Of a stretch of 64,000 nt of DNA, positions 1 to 11,325 are shown piece by piece. Origin of the DNA: Elmis aenea (lineage: Eukaryota; Arthropoda; Insecta; Coleoptera; Elmidae). Where the stretch lies: contig OX393577.1 in assembly GCA_947652605.1 (NCBI GenBank), positions 24,493,466 to 24,557,465 of the forward strand. Reading direction: 5' to 3'. Below the pieces are notes generated by a model that worked only from the letters and a program-made list of their open reading frames with translations, had not been told where the DNA came from and did no database searches. Every line of letters begins with the position of its first letter. Within the stretch, counting starts at the first letter, position 1. Both the position numbers and the translations under genes were made by a program.

Positions 1-97
1 AATGTTTTGTTGTATGGTTTGTTAACATCATATTTTTTTATTGGTATTATTTTACTAAAATGTTATTCTTACTTAAAAAATTGTTTTTCATTTTTAG

Positions 98-303
98 GTT
101 TCTCCTCTTACCACATGCAAAATCAGTTTGAATGTACCAATTGCTATAGAACATACAAACATCGACCATCCCTTTGGAATCACATGAAATTTGAATGTGG
201 AAAATTACCTCAGTTCAAGTGTCATGTTGGTGGTTGCACTTATATAGGAAAAAGAAAAACACACTTAAAGTTTCATTTGAAAACTCATACTCGACTCAAA
301 TAA
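98..303 (+). CDS. lola: lola-type alternative terminal exon A (C2HC + C2H2 finger pair)
   Basis: Terminal coding exon following a pyrimidine-rich acceptor ending at 97; it starts with two bases of a split codon and ends at TAA 301-303. It encodes a first finger C-x2-C-x12-H-x4-C (CTNC...HMKFEC) and a second finger C-x4-C-x12-H-x3-H (CHVGGC...HLKTH), joined by GKLPQFK. A C2HC finger followed by a C2H2 finger with the linker ECGK-PQFKC is typical of the isoform-specific 3' exons of the insect BTB transcription factor Lola, which bind DNA in the nucleus. The shared BTB exons must lie upstream, outside the window. An AATAAA overlaps the stop codon (299-304), as expected for an exon with its own 3' end. 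Another BTB zinc-finger gene with the same architecture is the main alternative. Confidence 0.75.
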
Positions 304-609
304 ATATTAGTAAGTGTTATATAAAGTTGGAGTGTTACAATTGTAAAATAATCTTAAATAAAAATATTTGTGAACTTTTATAAATTAACATTTTCATAAT
401 AATTCTCTATTTGACACTCACCAAATTTGGATCTGATATGAAATCCATGTTATATGTACTGGCAAAAACTATAAAACTGAATTATGGTATTAATTTTAAA
501 TTTTTAAATAGAAATTGGTAATTTTTGCTTACAACATTTATATTACACTAAATACTAGAAAAAATACTTCGCGAACAATATCATTACTAACTTCTTTGAT
601 ATTTTGCAG

Positions 610-809
610 ATATTACATCTAAACCATTCCAATGTAGTCGATGTTCAAAATCATACAAACATCACGCTTCACTCTGGAATCATGTGAACTTCGAGTGTGG
701 AAAAATACCACAATTTAAGTGTGATTTTGACGGATGTAATTATATAGCTCGACGAAAAAGTCATTTAAAAATACACCAGAATAGACATCAGCGTCAATGT
801 TTACTCTGA
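610..809 (+). CDS. lola: lola-type alternative terminal exon B
   Basis: Second finger-pair exon, missed by ATG-based ORF calling because it has no start codon. Acceptor TTTTGCAG ends at 609; the exon starts in the same phase as exon A (two bases, then in frame from 612) and stops at TGA 807-809. It encodes CSRCSKSYKHHASLWNH, then ECGKIPQFKC, then the second finger with IARRKSHLK. The equal entry phase with exons A, C and D means each can replace the others behind the same upstream donor. A possible poly(A) signal AATAAA lies at 1029-1034. Confidence 0.75.
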
Positions 810-1415
810 CATCCAACTTAAATTTGTTTTATGTATTGTGTATTAAGACAAGTCCATCTAACTTAATTTTAAATTGGACGTTGCCTCTATGTATTTTTAA
901 CCATCAACAACTTTTTTACTCTGGAAGATAAGTACCTATGTAAACTTTAATTGTGTTTTTTTTTTACATAAATAGAAATAATTTTTTTTTTAAATTTTAA
1001 TTTCAAATTTAGGTACTAGTGTTCTTTGAATAAAAGTTCAATGACGCTTTTTAACAAAGATTAAAATTTTAATAACTTCTAATGCCATTTTATGAAGTTT
1101 CTTGTGCCAATTAATAATATACAAACCTGTTTAAAATTTTATATGTTAAATTATAAACTATTTATCTGCCTTTTATAATTCCACAGCTTAACATTGTTGC
1201 CATCAAATGAATTTTTATTTACTGATAAAACGGCGTGAATCCATAGGAAGTAATACAAATTTTTAATTGCATTTATGTTATTGTAAATATATCCAGCAGC
1301 AACAATTAAACATCATACCTATAACCATCTATCAGAAAAATAATACTAACACTGTAATAAAATCGTATCAGTTAAGATTATGTATATTAAAGTAACCCTG
1401 CGATTATATTTATAG

Positions 1416-1630
1416 GTATAAAAACGGAGTTCGGAACATCACATCCAACCAAAGGTTTTGATTGTCCTGGATGTTCAAAATCTTATAAACACCGAACTTC
1501 ACTCTGGAATCATATCAGATATGAATGTGGAGACAAAATACCTGAATTTAAGTGTACATATAAAGGTTGTGATTACAGAGCAAGGAGAAAATGTTATTTG
1601 AAGATACATTATCACAAACACAGACAATAA
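1416..1630 (+). CDS. lola: lola-type alternative terminal exon C
   Basis: Third finger-pair exon, entered after the AG at 1414-1415 in the same phase as the others and closed by TAA 1628-1630. It has a slightly longer lead (IKTEFGTSHPTKGFD) before the C2HC finger (CPGCSKSYKHRTSLWNH), then ECGDKIPEFKC and a C2H2 finger with YRARRKCYLKIH. The one-residue insertion in the linker (CGDKIPEF against CGK-PQF) and the extra lead distinguish this isoform. AATAAA follows closely at 1637-1642. Confidence 0.75.
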
Positions 1631-2038
1631 TTTATAATAAAAATTCCATATCACTGTGTTCTTGTACCTAATAATTATGCAGCTGATAATATTACATTGA
1701 AGACTGTTAATAGATAGGATTATAATCCACGCCTGTGTGCAGTTCTCCACTCACCTATTTTTATGTAACCACCATTGTTCACTGTAATCTTTAAGTGCAT
1801 GAGCAAAATTGTAATAGAATGTAGACTGAGCATTTTGGGTGGTTTGAATTTTGTAAATAACTTTTAAACAATCCAGTATTAAAACCAGCTAACATTCCTT
1901 TAAACAAAAATATGTTAATATTTATGTAAATAGTAGGTTTATAATAATATATATAAATATATTAGCAGCAAATGAAAAATAATGTGGTATAGTAAACAGC
2001 AAATACATGAACAGAATTGACTATATATATTTTTTTAG

Positions 2039-2217
2039 ATAAATCATTTGCCTGTCCAGGATGTTACAAAACTTATAAACATCGATCTTCTTTATGGAAT
2101 CATATAAATTATGAATGTGGAAAACCGCCCCAATTTAAATGTCAAGTAGTGGGATGCACTTATGTAACTAAAAGAAAAGCTAGTTTACAAATGCATAGTG
2201 CTAGACATCGCTTTTAA
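2039..2217 (+). CDS. lola: lola-type alternative terminal exon D
   Basis: Fourth finger-pair exon: acceptor TTTTTTAG ends at 2038, same entry phase, stop TAA at 2215-2217. It encodes CPGCYKTYKHRSSLWNH, ECGKPPQFKC and a second finger with YVTKRKASLQMH. An ATG at 2017 lies inside the acceptor tract and is not a plausible start. No AATAAA is seen before the transposon that begins at 2284, so the 3' end of this isoform may have been altered by that insertion (inference). It is the last lola-like exon in the window. Confidence 0.75.
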
Positions 2218-3430
2218 TCTTAAAATTTGTTGTAGGTATGGTTCCAGACCATGAAAATAAGATTAAAATTATTGCCAAATGCATACAGGGTTCTCGTTTT
2301 TCGAGGGCCACTATGGGGATCTCGTAAACAGTAAGAGTTACGACTTCGGTTAAATTGGAGCAAAGCTGTATATTCAGGTGCTTAATATATTGACACACAG
2401 AACTTATCTAGCCTTTTTAGTTTTTGAGATATAGGGGAAAAAGTAAAAAAGTGGATTTTTGTTTTTTGCCCGTAACTTTTTCATTTGATGTCGAATTTCA
2501 GTTCTGTAAAAACTTTTATACGACCACTTTTTGCAAGGAATCAAAATCCCAAATTATATTTTTCATGCGACGTTTCGCTTTTTATAAACCATCATCAGGT
2601 CAATTTTTTCTTATGGGCGCTATATCTGATTTTAACGCCAGTTTGTAGAGCATTTTATTCTGAATTCGACAATGTATAACACTTGACACTTTTTTAAAAC
2701 AATTGTTGTTAAAAATGGCAAAAACAAATATTTTATTTTGAAAAAATTCCTAATCGGCATGGTAAATAATTGTCTTTGTCCCTTTTTCCTTGTTTTGACG
2801 TTTCATAACCATTTTGTTTTTTAATTTTACAAAACATAGCCACTTTCTCTGTTTTATGGTGATTTAGAAAAGGGTTAATTAATAAAATTGACATTTCGGT
2901 AACAAAAGCAGGTATTCATTAATAAGTTTATTTTTTAGAATATTTTCTTCAGTTAAGTAATAAAATACACTAATACAGTTAATCCCTTATTTGGCATACA
3001 AAATTTTCGTAACCAAATATAAGTTTTCATAGTTTTTAAAAAACATCCAAAAATCTGTTAAGGTACTTATTAGAAGCCATTAACGCAGATAAAGGGCATC
3101 AGGGCCGCCGCGTGCATATGAGCCGCCCTTGTGCAAACTTTAAAAAAACCGCCCCCCCCACTGAATGTAAATAAAAAATCAAATTTTTTCTTAATTATTA
3201 ATAATAAATATTACAGTATAAAAATAATAAGACTAAAAAAAAACAAATATATCACATATGTATGAATGTAAAGTATAAAATTAAACCTATGTACAAGATC
3301 AGTTTGTAGAACCACATACATATATTAAATAATAATGATGAAATGAATCACACCATAATGTCACTAGAAGTTGCAGTCTTACAGTTTAAGAAATTTTGGA
3401 TTCTGATTTAATGAACCCAAAACTTTTGTT

Positions 3431-4170
3431 AGCGATCCGAGTACTTGGCCAAAATATGTAACCATAAAAATTAGAGATTATTTGATTGAAAATTGTTCTC
3501 GTCAAGTAATAGGGATTATCCTAAAGACGAGAATGATATTATTATTGAATGTTACCAAACGGAGAAAAACTTACAAGAAGTTATTAAGTTTTTTTAAAAT
3601 CGTGATAAACGGTATTTTATTATAATTTTAAAATATTTAATGATCAACATACGCTCTTTACTAATGAATACGGTTGTCTTGATTGGAAACGGTTTAAATT
3701 ATAGCGAACTTCAAATGTCGTTAAGTAATAAACGTTGATTCAACACAACAAGATAATACGAAACTAAAAACGTATCCAAACATCACAAAAAATAATATAT
3801 ATAATAAAAATTATTTAGGTAACAAAATATAAAATAAAATCATTCCTGTTATTTATAAAGTCATAAAACAAAATATTTTACAAATAGATAGAGTCGAAAT
3901 ATTGTTTTTTCTTGATACCACCTTAGATTTGAGTCACACAGAACAATTGATACAATATTTGGAATTAAGATATTACAGAGCTTCTTTTTATTCATGTGTT
4001 GCAACACTGTACTGTACTTATAAAAATAAATTAACAGAAACGTTTCCAAATACTGCCATTGTATTGCGTATTTATTAATCGCTACCCGTATCTGTAGCTT
4101 CCGGGGAAATTAGTTTTTCAAAGCTTAAATTAATAAAAACGACAACAATGTCCAAAGAACGTTTAGGAGG
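3431..4170 (+). pseudogene. decayed plus-strand hAT transposase remnant
   Basis: Reading across frameshifts, 3431-3710 encodes DPSTWPKYVTIKIRDYLIEN and, further on, LFTNEYGCLDWKRF, which resemble the N-terminal TTF-finger region of ZMYM1-like hAT transposases. From 4021 the frame reads KLTETFPNTAIVLRIY, a stop, then SLPVSVASGE, which aligns with the dimerisation domain of the opposed minus-strand copy. The middle of the gene is deleted. Two fragments of the same gene in opposite orientation thus share one pair of TIRs. Confidence 0.65.
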
Positions 4171-4211
4171 ATAATTTACATATAAATGCAATATCATATT
4201 AAAGTCCAAAA

Positions 4212-5369
4212 TCAAATTTGTACTCTTCGTGCTTTTAATGCCACAAAAGTTTTAATTAATTCACTTAAGTCCAAACCATTCATAATATCGTTTTCTATAG
4301 ATATTATAGACAAATCTGTTAAACGTTCTTGGGTTGTGGTTGATTGTAAATAATTTTTAATTATTTTAAGTTTCGAGAAACTTCTTTCCGCTGATGCCAC
4401 TGATACTGGTAATGTTACATAAATTCTTAAAACAACTGAAATATTCGGAAACGTATCGTTTAAATTGTTCTCATATATGAAGTTCAGCAAATCGTGAGGG
4501 GATATGTCTTTTTTTATAAAACATTGCAAAGTTTTGAGTTCCTCGAAAAGCTCAATTCCATCAATATCTCGATCATTTGGATTTATATCGTTGCTTAATT
4601 TCAAATGTAAATTTTTGTAATGTTTTAAAATATCTTCCTCCTTCCATTGTTTCAATACATTTACATTTTGGATGATTTTAAACATGTTATTACTCTCTTT
4701 TAACAACGAAAACCTTTCAGTGAGCGATGATAGGGTAGTGTCTATTATTGCAACAACAAAAAATGTATTAGGTTCATCATTCGCTTCATAATCGAACATT
4801 TTCTTTTTGCTTCTACTTCGAATGTCTGGAAAAATTGGTTCTACGTCCAGAATATCAGCTATCTTCTTTACAGAATTTACAACATTTTCAAAATTTTGAT
4901 CTGTTCTGTATTCTTTTAATTCTTCTGTAATCTGCTCAACGTATTCAAAAACTGTTTGTATATTAAACGAAGGGTTTTGCATGAATTTACTGACGACATT
5001 AATTTTAGTTAAAATATCATGCCATATAATTATAGAACAAAGAAATTTAAACGACGTGATTTTTAAAACAAGATTATTAGCTTGCGCTCTGGATTCGATG
5101 TCTTTACTTGTGTCTTCAATTATTTCTAAAATAGCTTGATAAATTTCATGAATATTAATAATTTTCAATGGTTTTATCGCTTCTATACGGCTTTCCCATC
5201 TAGTATTAGACAACGGTTTTAAAGTTAAATTTTGGATGTGAGAATTTAATATAGTCCATCGCTTAGTAGAAGCCGAAAAGTAATTGTACAATTCTTGGAC
5301 AATCCCAAAAAAAATCGTGAAGGGTTTATTAGCCCGGAACTTGTCGGCCTTCTCCGTAAAGAGGCCCAT
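4212..5369 (-). pseudogene. hAT transposase (ZMYM1-like), C-terminal half
   Basis: Open frame of 385 codons on the minus strand. It matches the distal half of hAT transposases of the ZMYM1-like group: a middle segment with FFGIVQELYNYFSASTKRW and LSNTRWESR near residues 20-70, and a C-terminal hAT dimerisation domain with LPVSVASAERSFSKLKIIKN near residues 325-345. The TTF-type zinc finger and the N-terminal part of the RNase-H-like catalytic fold are missing; the family is usually about twice this length. The ATG chosen is only the first in the frame, and homology probably begins at or before it. It lies tail-to-tail with a decayed plus-strand copy. It is unlikely to be active. Confidence 0.8.
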
Positions 5370-6193
5370 AGGCCTGTAGTTTATACCTATATTTGTGTGG
5401 CATCATCCCCTATCGTAAAATTGTATTAATTAAAATTCTGAAGTGAATGATTTGAACAATCTGGCGTTTTGGCACGAATTGAAAATAAATATAATACAAA
5501 ATATGCAAAATTTAAATTATTCATGAATTTGCCGCCCCCTTGATGAGCCGCCCTTGTGCGGTGCACAACCTGCCCACCTACACGCGGCGGCCCTGATGGG
5601 CATAACTCGTTGAAGATGTAACCAATGCGTTCGTTTGACAAGTTAAGTTAGTTTTTGGTTGGCTGACCGTGCACGGATGGCATAGTTGTATTTTTCTCTT
5701 CAATAAATTAATAAATACCCATTTTCTTCCAAAAAATGGCTTTAAGAAAGTTTTTACAGAAATAAAATTCGACATCGAATGAAAAAGTTGCAGGCAAAAA
5801 ACAAAAATCCACTTTATTACTTTTTCCCCTATATCTTAAAAACTAAAGAAGCTAGATAAGTTCTGTTTGCGTCAAATTATTAAGCATCTGAATATACAAC
5901 TTTGCCCCAATTTAACCGAAGTCGTAACTCTTACCGTTTACGAGATCCCCATAGTGGCCCTCGAAAAACGAGAACCCTGTATATTTTTTTTAGTGTGACA
6001 TAAATTTATTACATTTTACTGTCATGAGGATTTTAGGAACCATTCTTTTTTGTTTTTATTTTACTCTGACTCTAGAGAAATATGGAGGCGAAAGAGAATC
6101 AATTATTTTTTAATTTTGTATTTTTAGGATGCTGTGTAAATTAAAACGAACAATTTAAAATATTAAGGTGTTTATTTATAAGTTATACATTAA

Positions 6194-9100
6194 TCAGTTT
6201 AAATCAAATGTAAATAGTTTATTCCCAGTTTTACAGTGAATACTGTTGACAACAATGTAGCATTTATTTTCTGAAAGACTATTTATAATTTCTTGTAACT
6301 GGCTATTTGAACTTAACATTTCATTGAGTTTTTCTTCATGATCTCCTACACACCATGCAACACTCATGTGAAAAGATGGATTCTGAAATTTTAAGTAATA
6401 TCAATTAAGTTAAACAAATGCATTAAGCATTAAAAATAATATTTATTTCCATAATATAGTTTGATTTCCATAAAATAAGTTCGTATTCAAATAAAACCTT
6501 ACTCTTAAAATTATTTGTGAGAAACTGAAAAGTTAATGAGCCTCTTAACAAGTTATTATTTATAACTATACAGGGTGTGTATAAATTGGCGGAAGCGCTA
6601 CACGTGGCGATGTTCTTCGTAAAATTCTTAGTCGAAAATCTTAATAAAAAATGTTGTACCGTGCTTGCTGTGTATGCAAGAGGTCCTCAAAGTTTTGACA
6701 TTCAGTCCTTTAATAAGCGTTATTATTTAATATTTGTAAATGAAAAAGCTGCGATTTGGAAAAAAATAAATTTCGAATATTTTTTCCTAGATATTGTTTT
6801 TCTTTTTAAAAATTGGTGTTGAAAATATGTTAATCACTGATTTGAATGAAAATAATACATATGGCAACATTATCATTAGCTGTCATCAAATAACATCAGT
6901 AAAACTGGAGCGAGTAATGCAGACAATACCTAAAACTAAAAGATTGGCAGCTATGTTTACGAACTGAAGGCTTTGAGTTCGAACAAATATTATAAATACC
7001 TAAGTAATAATTGTTGATAAAAAAATGTCCAAACGCAAGCAATGTTGCCAAATTTTTGCTTGTTATTAATGTTTCTTGAGGCCATAGGAAGCATGGTACA
7101 ACATTTTTGTATAAAGATTTTCGACTTACAATTTTACGAAGAACATCACCACGTGTAGCGCTTCCGCCAATTTATACACACCCTGTATAGACACTGTATG
7201 TACAAAATAAATTTTAAAAGCATAATTAACTTGCCTTATAAAATGGTGGTAGTTTAAATTCTCCCAGACAACCATTTAAGCAGTTTACAACCTTGACTAA
7301 AGTATCATAGCCACTTTTAATTTGAAGACCTATAAATGTTCTAGTTCTTTCTTCATTACAGTAGACTTTTAAGGAGGTAAAAAATATGACAAACCTGAAA
7401 AATGCCTAGTCATGTACTTTATACGGGGTGTTCCAGTTATCATGAACAGCATGGGGATCTCGTAAACGTAAGAGATACAGAGTTGGTTAAATGAGTCAAG
7501 ATGATTGATTTACGAGCAACTATTCTGTGAAAAAACCTTTAAAAAAATTAATAGTTTTTGTGCTATTCACAAAAAAACAAAAGATTACTTTAAATTTTTG
7601 CTTACTTGAAATCATACTTAAAATATTATTCAGCATTATTGGGACACTTTTTTACGTAGAATTATAATTTTTTAATATATAGAACCGCTGAAATATTTTT
7701 GTCTATGTACTGTGCCAGAGGTCGTGCGTAGTATCGGTTGGAGAATGTTACAACGCCGATAGGCGTATATAACCGCTGAAAAAATTTTCAAGGATAAAGC
7801 TATTTCAAAAAATTACAACATTTGACTATTGGACTTTTTCTGAAACAAAATAGCATATTTTAATTAATTTGGCAAAAGGGGCATTTTTTGACATTTTGTT
7901 TTGGCAGTCAACCTGTTAGGTACAGCTAGTTTATTTATGTGATGTTTTGTTTTTTATGGTCACTTTAATTGAACTTAAGAAAAAACAATATTGTAATAAC
8001 TTACTTATTTTTAAAGATAAACCCAATACATCAGGGGTCGGCAACGTTTTGTCAATAAGGGCGCAATATAAATTCAAAAGTTATTGGGGGGCACCCGGTA
8101 AAAAAAAAACCTTAAAATATTAAAGGTTTTATTTCCGGAAGTGGCCTTATGGACGTAATGCATAAGGTTCAAATTCACACATTACGGTCAGTTGGCAATG
8201 CTTATGAGCTGCAATAAAACGAGAAAAAAAATCCTTTTTTAATGGTGTCACAGCCAACTACGACCCGTATTTAATAAAAAAAGGTTGATGTTAAAATAAC
8301 ATTTTGAGTATGATTTCAAACAAGCAAATTATAAGCAAAAATCAAAAATGTAATTTTGTCGTTTTTTTATGAAGAGTTGTTTTTCATAGAATAGTTGCTC
8401 TTAAATCATAGATCATTTTGACTCATTTAACCAACTTTGTATCTGTTTTTTTGTGTATTGCTTTATAAATCATTGTGTGTACTTTAAAATTACATAAGAA
8501 AAATTTTAAAGTTAACTAAGTTGAATGAAATAATATTCGCAAAACACTGATTAGTATAAATCGATTACAGCACAACTACGAAAATTAACGTTATACCTTC
8601 AGTACAAACCAAAAAGTAGTCTTCAAAAAACGTTTTGTATAATTTTGCAGGTAAGTCTTTTAAATAGCTATTTTATAAAATAAAATATTTATTAACATAT
8701 TCACTGATAAAATATCTGTACATAATATACGAAAATAGTTTAATTTCATTGTTGGTCACATCATAAACTTCATGCGTTTTGAAGTGTCCATGAATGTGTT
8801 ACAAAGTTACATACCTATTTATATAAGCTAATTTATCACGTATGGACTGCACAAATAAATCAATCCAATGGTGTTTTAATATCACAGTTTTTGTTAGGCT
8901 TATATGAAAATGATCTACCGGTTTCAGTTCTAGAAGTGATAAGCTATGTATGACACTATTAGTTAATATATCTAGTTCGTCCTCATCATTTATCGGATTG
9001 GGATTATCTGAAATAATAAAAATATGTATTAAAAGTAATATTATAAGATAAATAAAAAGTAATTAGGTAATTTTCAGATAGCTGACACAGTCATGGCGTC

Positions 9101-10772
9101 CTAGTAGATCAAACGGGTGTTAGGCTCATAAATACCAACTGTTAATGTAACGTACAAAATTGCTAGCTTTAATTTTTCGGATATTAAATACTACTTAGGG
9201 CTTAGGGGATCTATTTGATAACTCGAAATGTAAACTAAATTATAATTTTGCCTTAACATTTCCATGCGATTTTTCCACTATTTGTGTCAGGTTGTAAAAG
9301 CGTACAATTTCGTATGTTACGCCCCAAACGTTGTCTGTAGTAAACCTAGAATTTAAGATCAACAAGGAAATATTGTCACGAATGCCTTAAGAACTTATCC
9401 TTAAAGCCATTGTGCTCTTTGGGGGTCGTAGCTGAGGATATAGTAGAACTTACTAAAATAATAATCAAATTGACTTGAGGAGCAGATTTATTATTAAAAA
9501 CCATGATAAACACTTAAACAAGCACTTGAAGAATATTATATTAATTTTGACACTAACTTTAATACAAAAAAAAAGTTCCTTGACTAATTTTTGTGAATAT
9601 CATGCAAAATTCAAATAAAAGAGCGGAAAGTAAAAACCTGGACACTTTTGCACATTTTAAAACTTCCCCCAATCCAGTTTTTGTATCCAATGAGCGGTTA
9701 CACTGTTACAATGTTGCCAGACTATCAGATTTGCATAATTTGGCAACAGTGACTGTATCGTACCATAGCCCATAGCTTACATTAATTATTTTAAAAGTTA
9801 ATGAGAAAATTGAGGACAAAGATAATCCGGGACTTGAGTCTTGTTTCGGGGACTGTCCCCGACAATCGGGGACGAATGGTCATCAAAATTTTGAGTGAAC
9901 ATTACTGGACCAGGGTAGCGCAGTCATCTCGACTCTGAATCAAGCAATGACTAACTCCCTCTTAAAAAGGATTATTACAAAATACCCTGGCTTAGCAACG
10001 TGTCACTTGAACAGGAAATGCATGGTGCATAATGAACTCAACAGAATCCGCTTATTGTGCGATGAGTTTTACGTGCAAACGCTTACATGTGAATGTAGTG
10101 TTTAAACACGTGAACATAGCATTAATACCTGAAAGCCACGTCGGTCCAGTATAAGCATACATTACCATATTTAGATCATATATTAGCGTAACAGTATCTG
10201 AAGTACAATTGACGTATCAAGACACCATGACGTCCACTATGCGAAGATTACCAGTAATTATATATTTTCATGGTTTAAATAAAATTTATTACTTACATGG
10301 TACAAACACGAATGTTGCCCAGTTGCCTCGTTCATGAGGAAATGAACGTATTCGCCCTTCATATAGTAAGGGATTATCCGGAAGAACATCTTCAGTTGAC
10401 TGAAATTTATTAATAATTGTTAACGGAATCGGTAACCTGTAAATACAAATATTGTATCAAATAATAAGTTGAATATATAATTTAAGTATTCTATATGCCG
10501 GTGGATTGTTTAGCGGTAGCAGTGTGTAACCCTTCTTGATTACATTAAAGGATGTTTTGTTCACCCACAGTGTTATTTTAAGATTTAAAGCTCTACATTA
10601 GCCGAGGTTCTGTTAAGCCAATTTACCTTGTTTGTAGGCGTTTCGGAATGACATTCTCATCGTCTTTTAGGGTTCGTTTTGTGGATACTCGACAACCTGT
10701 AACTGTCTCATCGTCCGAACTATCGCCCCCATAAATGCTTAATAATTTCAATGCACCTTTATCACAAGCCAT
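6194..10772 (-). CDS. USB1: U6 snRNA phosphodiesterase 1 (USB1), five exons
   Basis: Minus-strand gene; coding exons 10627-10772, 10297-10436, 8815-9007, 7235-7394 and 6194-6382 join in frame to 275 residues (human USB1 is about 265). Recognised from an acidic N-terminus (GGDSSDDE), RLPIPLTIINKFQSTED, the block SFPHERGNWATFVFVP, and the two catalytic HxS motifs of the 2H phosphoesterase fold, HIS in VDHFHISLTKT and HMS in NPSFHMSVAWCVGD, followed by HCKTGNKLFTFDLN and a stop. USB1 trims the oligo(U) tail of U6 snRNA in the nucleus, leaving a 2',3'-cyclic phosphate. I chose the ATG at 10772 because it starts the acidic leader usual in the family; an in-frame ATG at 10820 is possible. The last intron has a GC donor (AAG/GCAAGT). 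AATAAA lies at 6171-6176 (minus). Introns 2 to 4 hold transposon DNA or unassigned sequence. Confidence 0.93.
6569..7187. mobile_element. foldback MITE in USB1 intron 4
   Basis: Inverted arms of about 100 bp begin TACAGGGTGTGTATAAATTG at 6569 and end in its near-perfect reverse complement at 7187. The flanks (CTATA/TATAG) fit a TA target site. The centre is unique AT-rich DNA. It lies wholly within the GC-AG intron between USB1 exons 4 and 5. Confidence 0.8.
7423..8450. mobile_element. partly decayed TIR element in USB1 intron 3
   Basis: The left end (ATACGGGGTGTTCC, then GTTGGTTAAATGAGTCAA at about 7475) is repeated inverted near 8270-8443, including CTCATTTAACCAAC. The right terminus past 8450 is not recognisable. 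Inside, CAGGGGTCGGCAACG at 8031 looks like the end of a hAT-type element (CAG-GGTCGGCAA), but I cannot place its partner. Confidence 0.55.
9008..10296 (-). other. USB1 intron 2, no gene recognised
   Basis: 1.29-kb intron bounded by a consensus donor (GTAAGT, minus strand, 10291-10296) and an acceptor AG at 9008-9009. It contains a short self-complementary GC-richer patch (GGGGACTGTCCCCGAC near 9850) and otherwise no feature I can name. Confidence 0.6.
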
Positions 10773-11237
10773 AACCTCAGTAAGCCATAGACAGAAAGCT
10801 GTTGGAAGTTGTTGGAACAATTTCCATTGTACCCAATTACTAATTACAATTTAATAAATCATTTTTCAAAGTTTACGTAATTTTACGAACACGATCCTAA
10901 TGCAAAAGAAATTACAAAGTTTTTTGGTTTATATTCCTACCAATTTATCAGACTGATCTTTAAGCTTAATGGAAAATCTAGCTCTGTCGTTGGCTATAGT
11001 CTGCATTTTGTTTTCAAAATAAATTCTTAAGAAATTTCTAAACAAAAGTATATGGCTTCAAATTTTTTATACACGTTATTTATAGCCTGAATAGTGTTTA
11101 TTAGCCCTTTCAACGTTTTAAATTTTTAAAAACATGGAAAAAATGAAAAGAATAGTATAGTCTTTGCAGTTCCCATTTTTAAGGAATATGTTCGTAATTT
11201 AGATTATTGAGCATCAGCACCCTTAAAGCCGTGGTGT
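10773..11237. other. intergenic DNA upstream of USB1
   Basis: AT-rich sequence that must contain the USB1 promoter; no TATA box is evident. Sequence at 11030-11180 (ending TATAGTCTTTGCAGTTCCC) resembles 15290-15430 and parts of 12480-12780, so it belongs to a dispersed repeat family. Confidence 0.5.
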
Positions 11238-11325
11238 ATGTGTTGTAGGCATAATGTGAAATCCGGCATTTTATAAAACGCCTAGGCACAAAACTATTAG
11301 CTTAATTTTTATTATTTACTAGCGT

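Larger units (their letters stand above)
3100..5595 (-). mobile_element. hAT transposon with 15-bp TIRs and near-perfect 8-bp TSD
   Basis: The TIRs are CAGGGCCGCCGCGTG at 3100-3114 and its exact reverse complement at 5581-5595. The flanking octamers AAGGGCAT (3092-3099) and ATGGGCAT (5596-5603) differ by one base, which matches the 8-bp duplication of hAT elements. The GC-rich ends stand out against the surroundings. The interior carries two opposed hAT coding remnants, described separately. It sits inside the larger TACAGGG element and is therefore younger than it. Confidence 0.85.
2284..5981. mobile_element. TIR/foldback element with TACAGGGTTCTCG ends, split by a hAT insertion
   Basis: Left arm 2284 to about 2530 and right arm about 5735-5981 are inverted copies (about 245 bp with indels), beginning TACAGGGTTCTCG and ending CGAGAACCCTGTA. 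The flanks are compatible with a TA target duplication. Between the arms lie unique AT-rich DNA (2560-3091 and 5604-5715) and a complete nested hAT element (3100-5595). No transposase of its own is recognisable, so it is probably non-autonomous. It lies between the last lola-like exon and the 3' end of USB1. Confidence 0.75.

Noticed and set aside
195..383. 62-codon frame overlapping lola-like exon A
   Set aside because: Shadow of the finger exon in another frame.
9840..9885. GGGGACTGTCCCCGAC patch as a regulatory site
   Set aside because: Simple self-complementary sequence in an intron, with no further support.
10773..10820. Upstream in-frame ATG (10820) as USB1 start
   Set aside because: The added residues (MFQQLPTAFCLWLTEV) do not resemble USB1 leaders; the ATG at 10772 starts the acidic leader directly. 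Not excluded.
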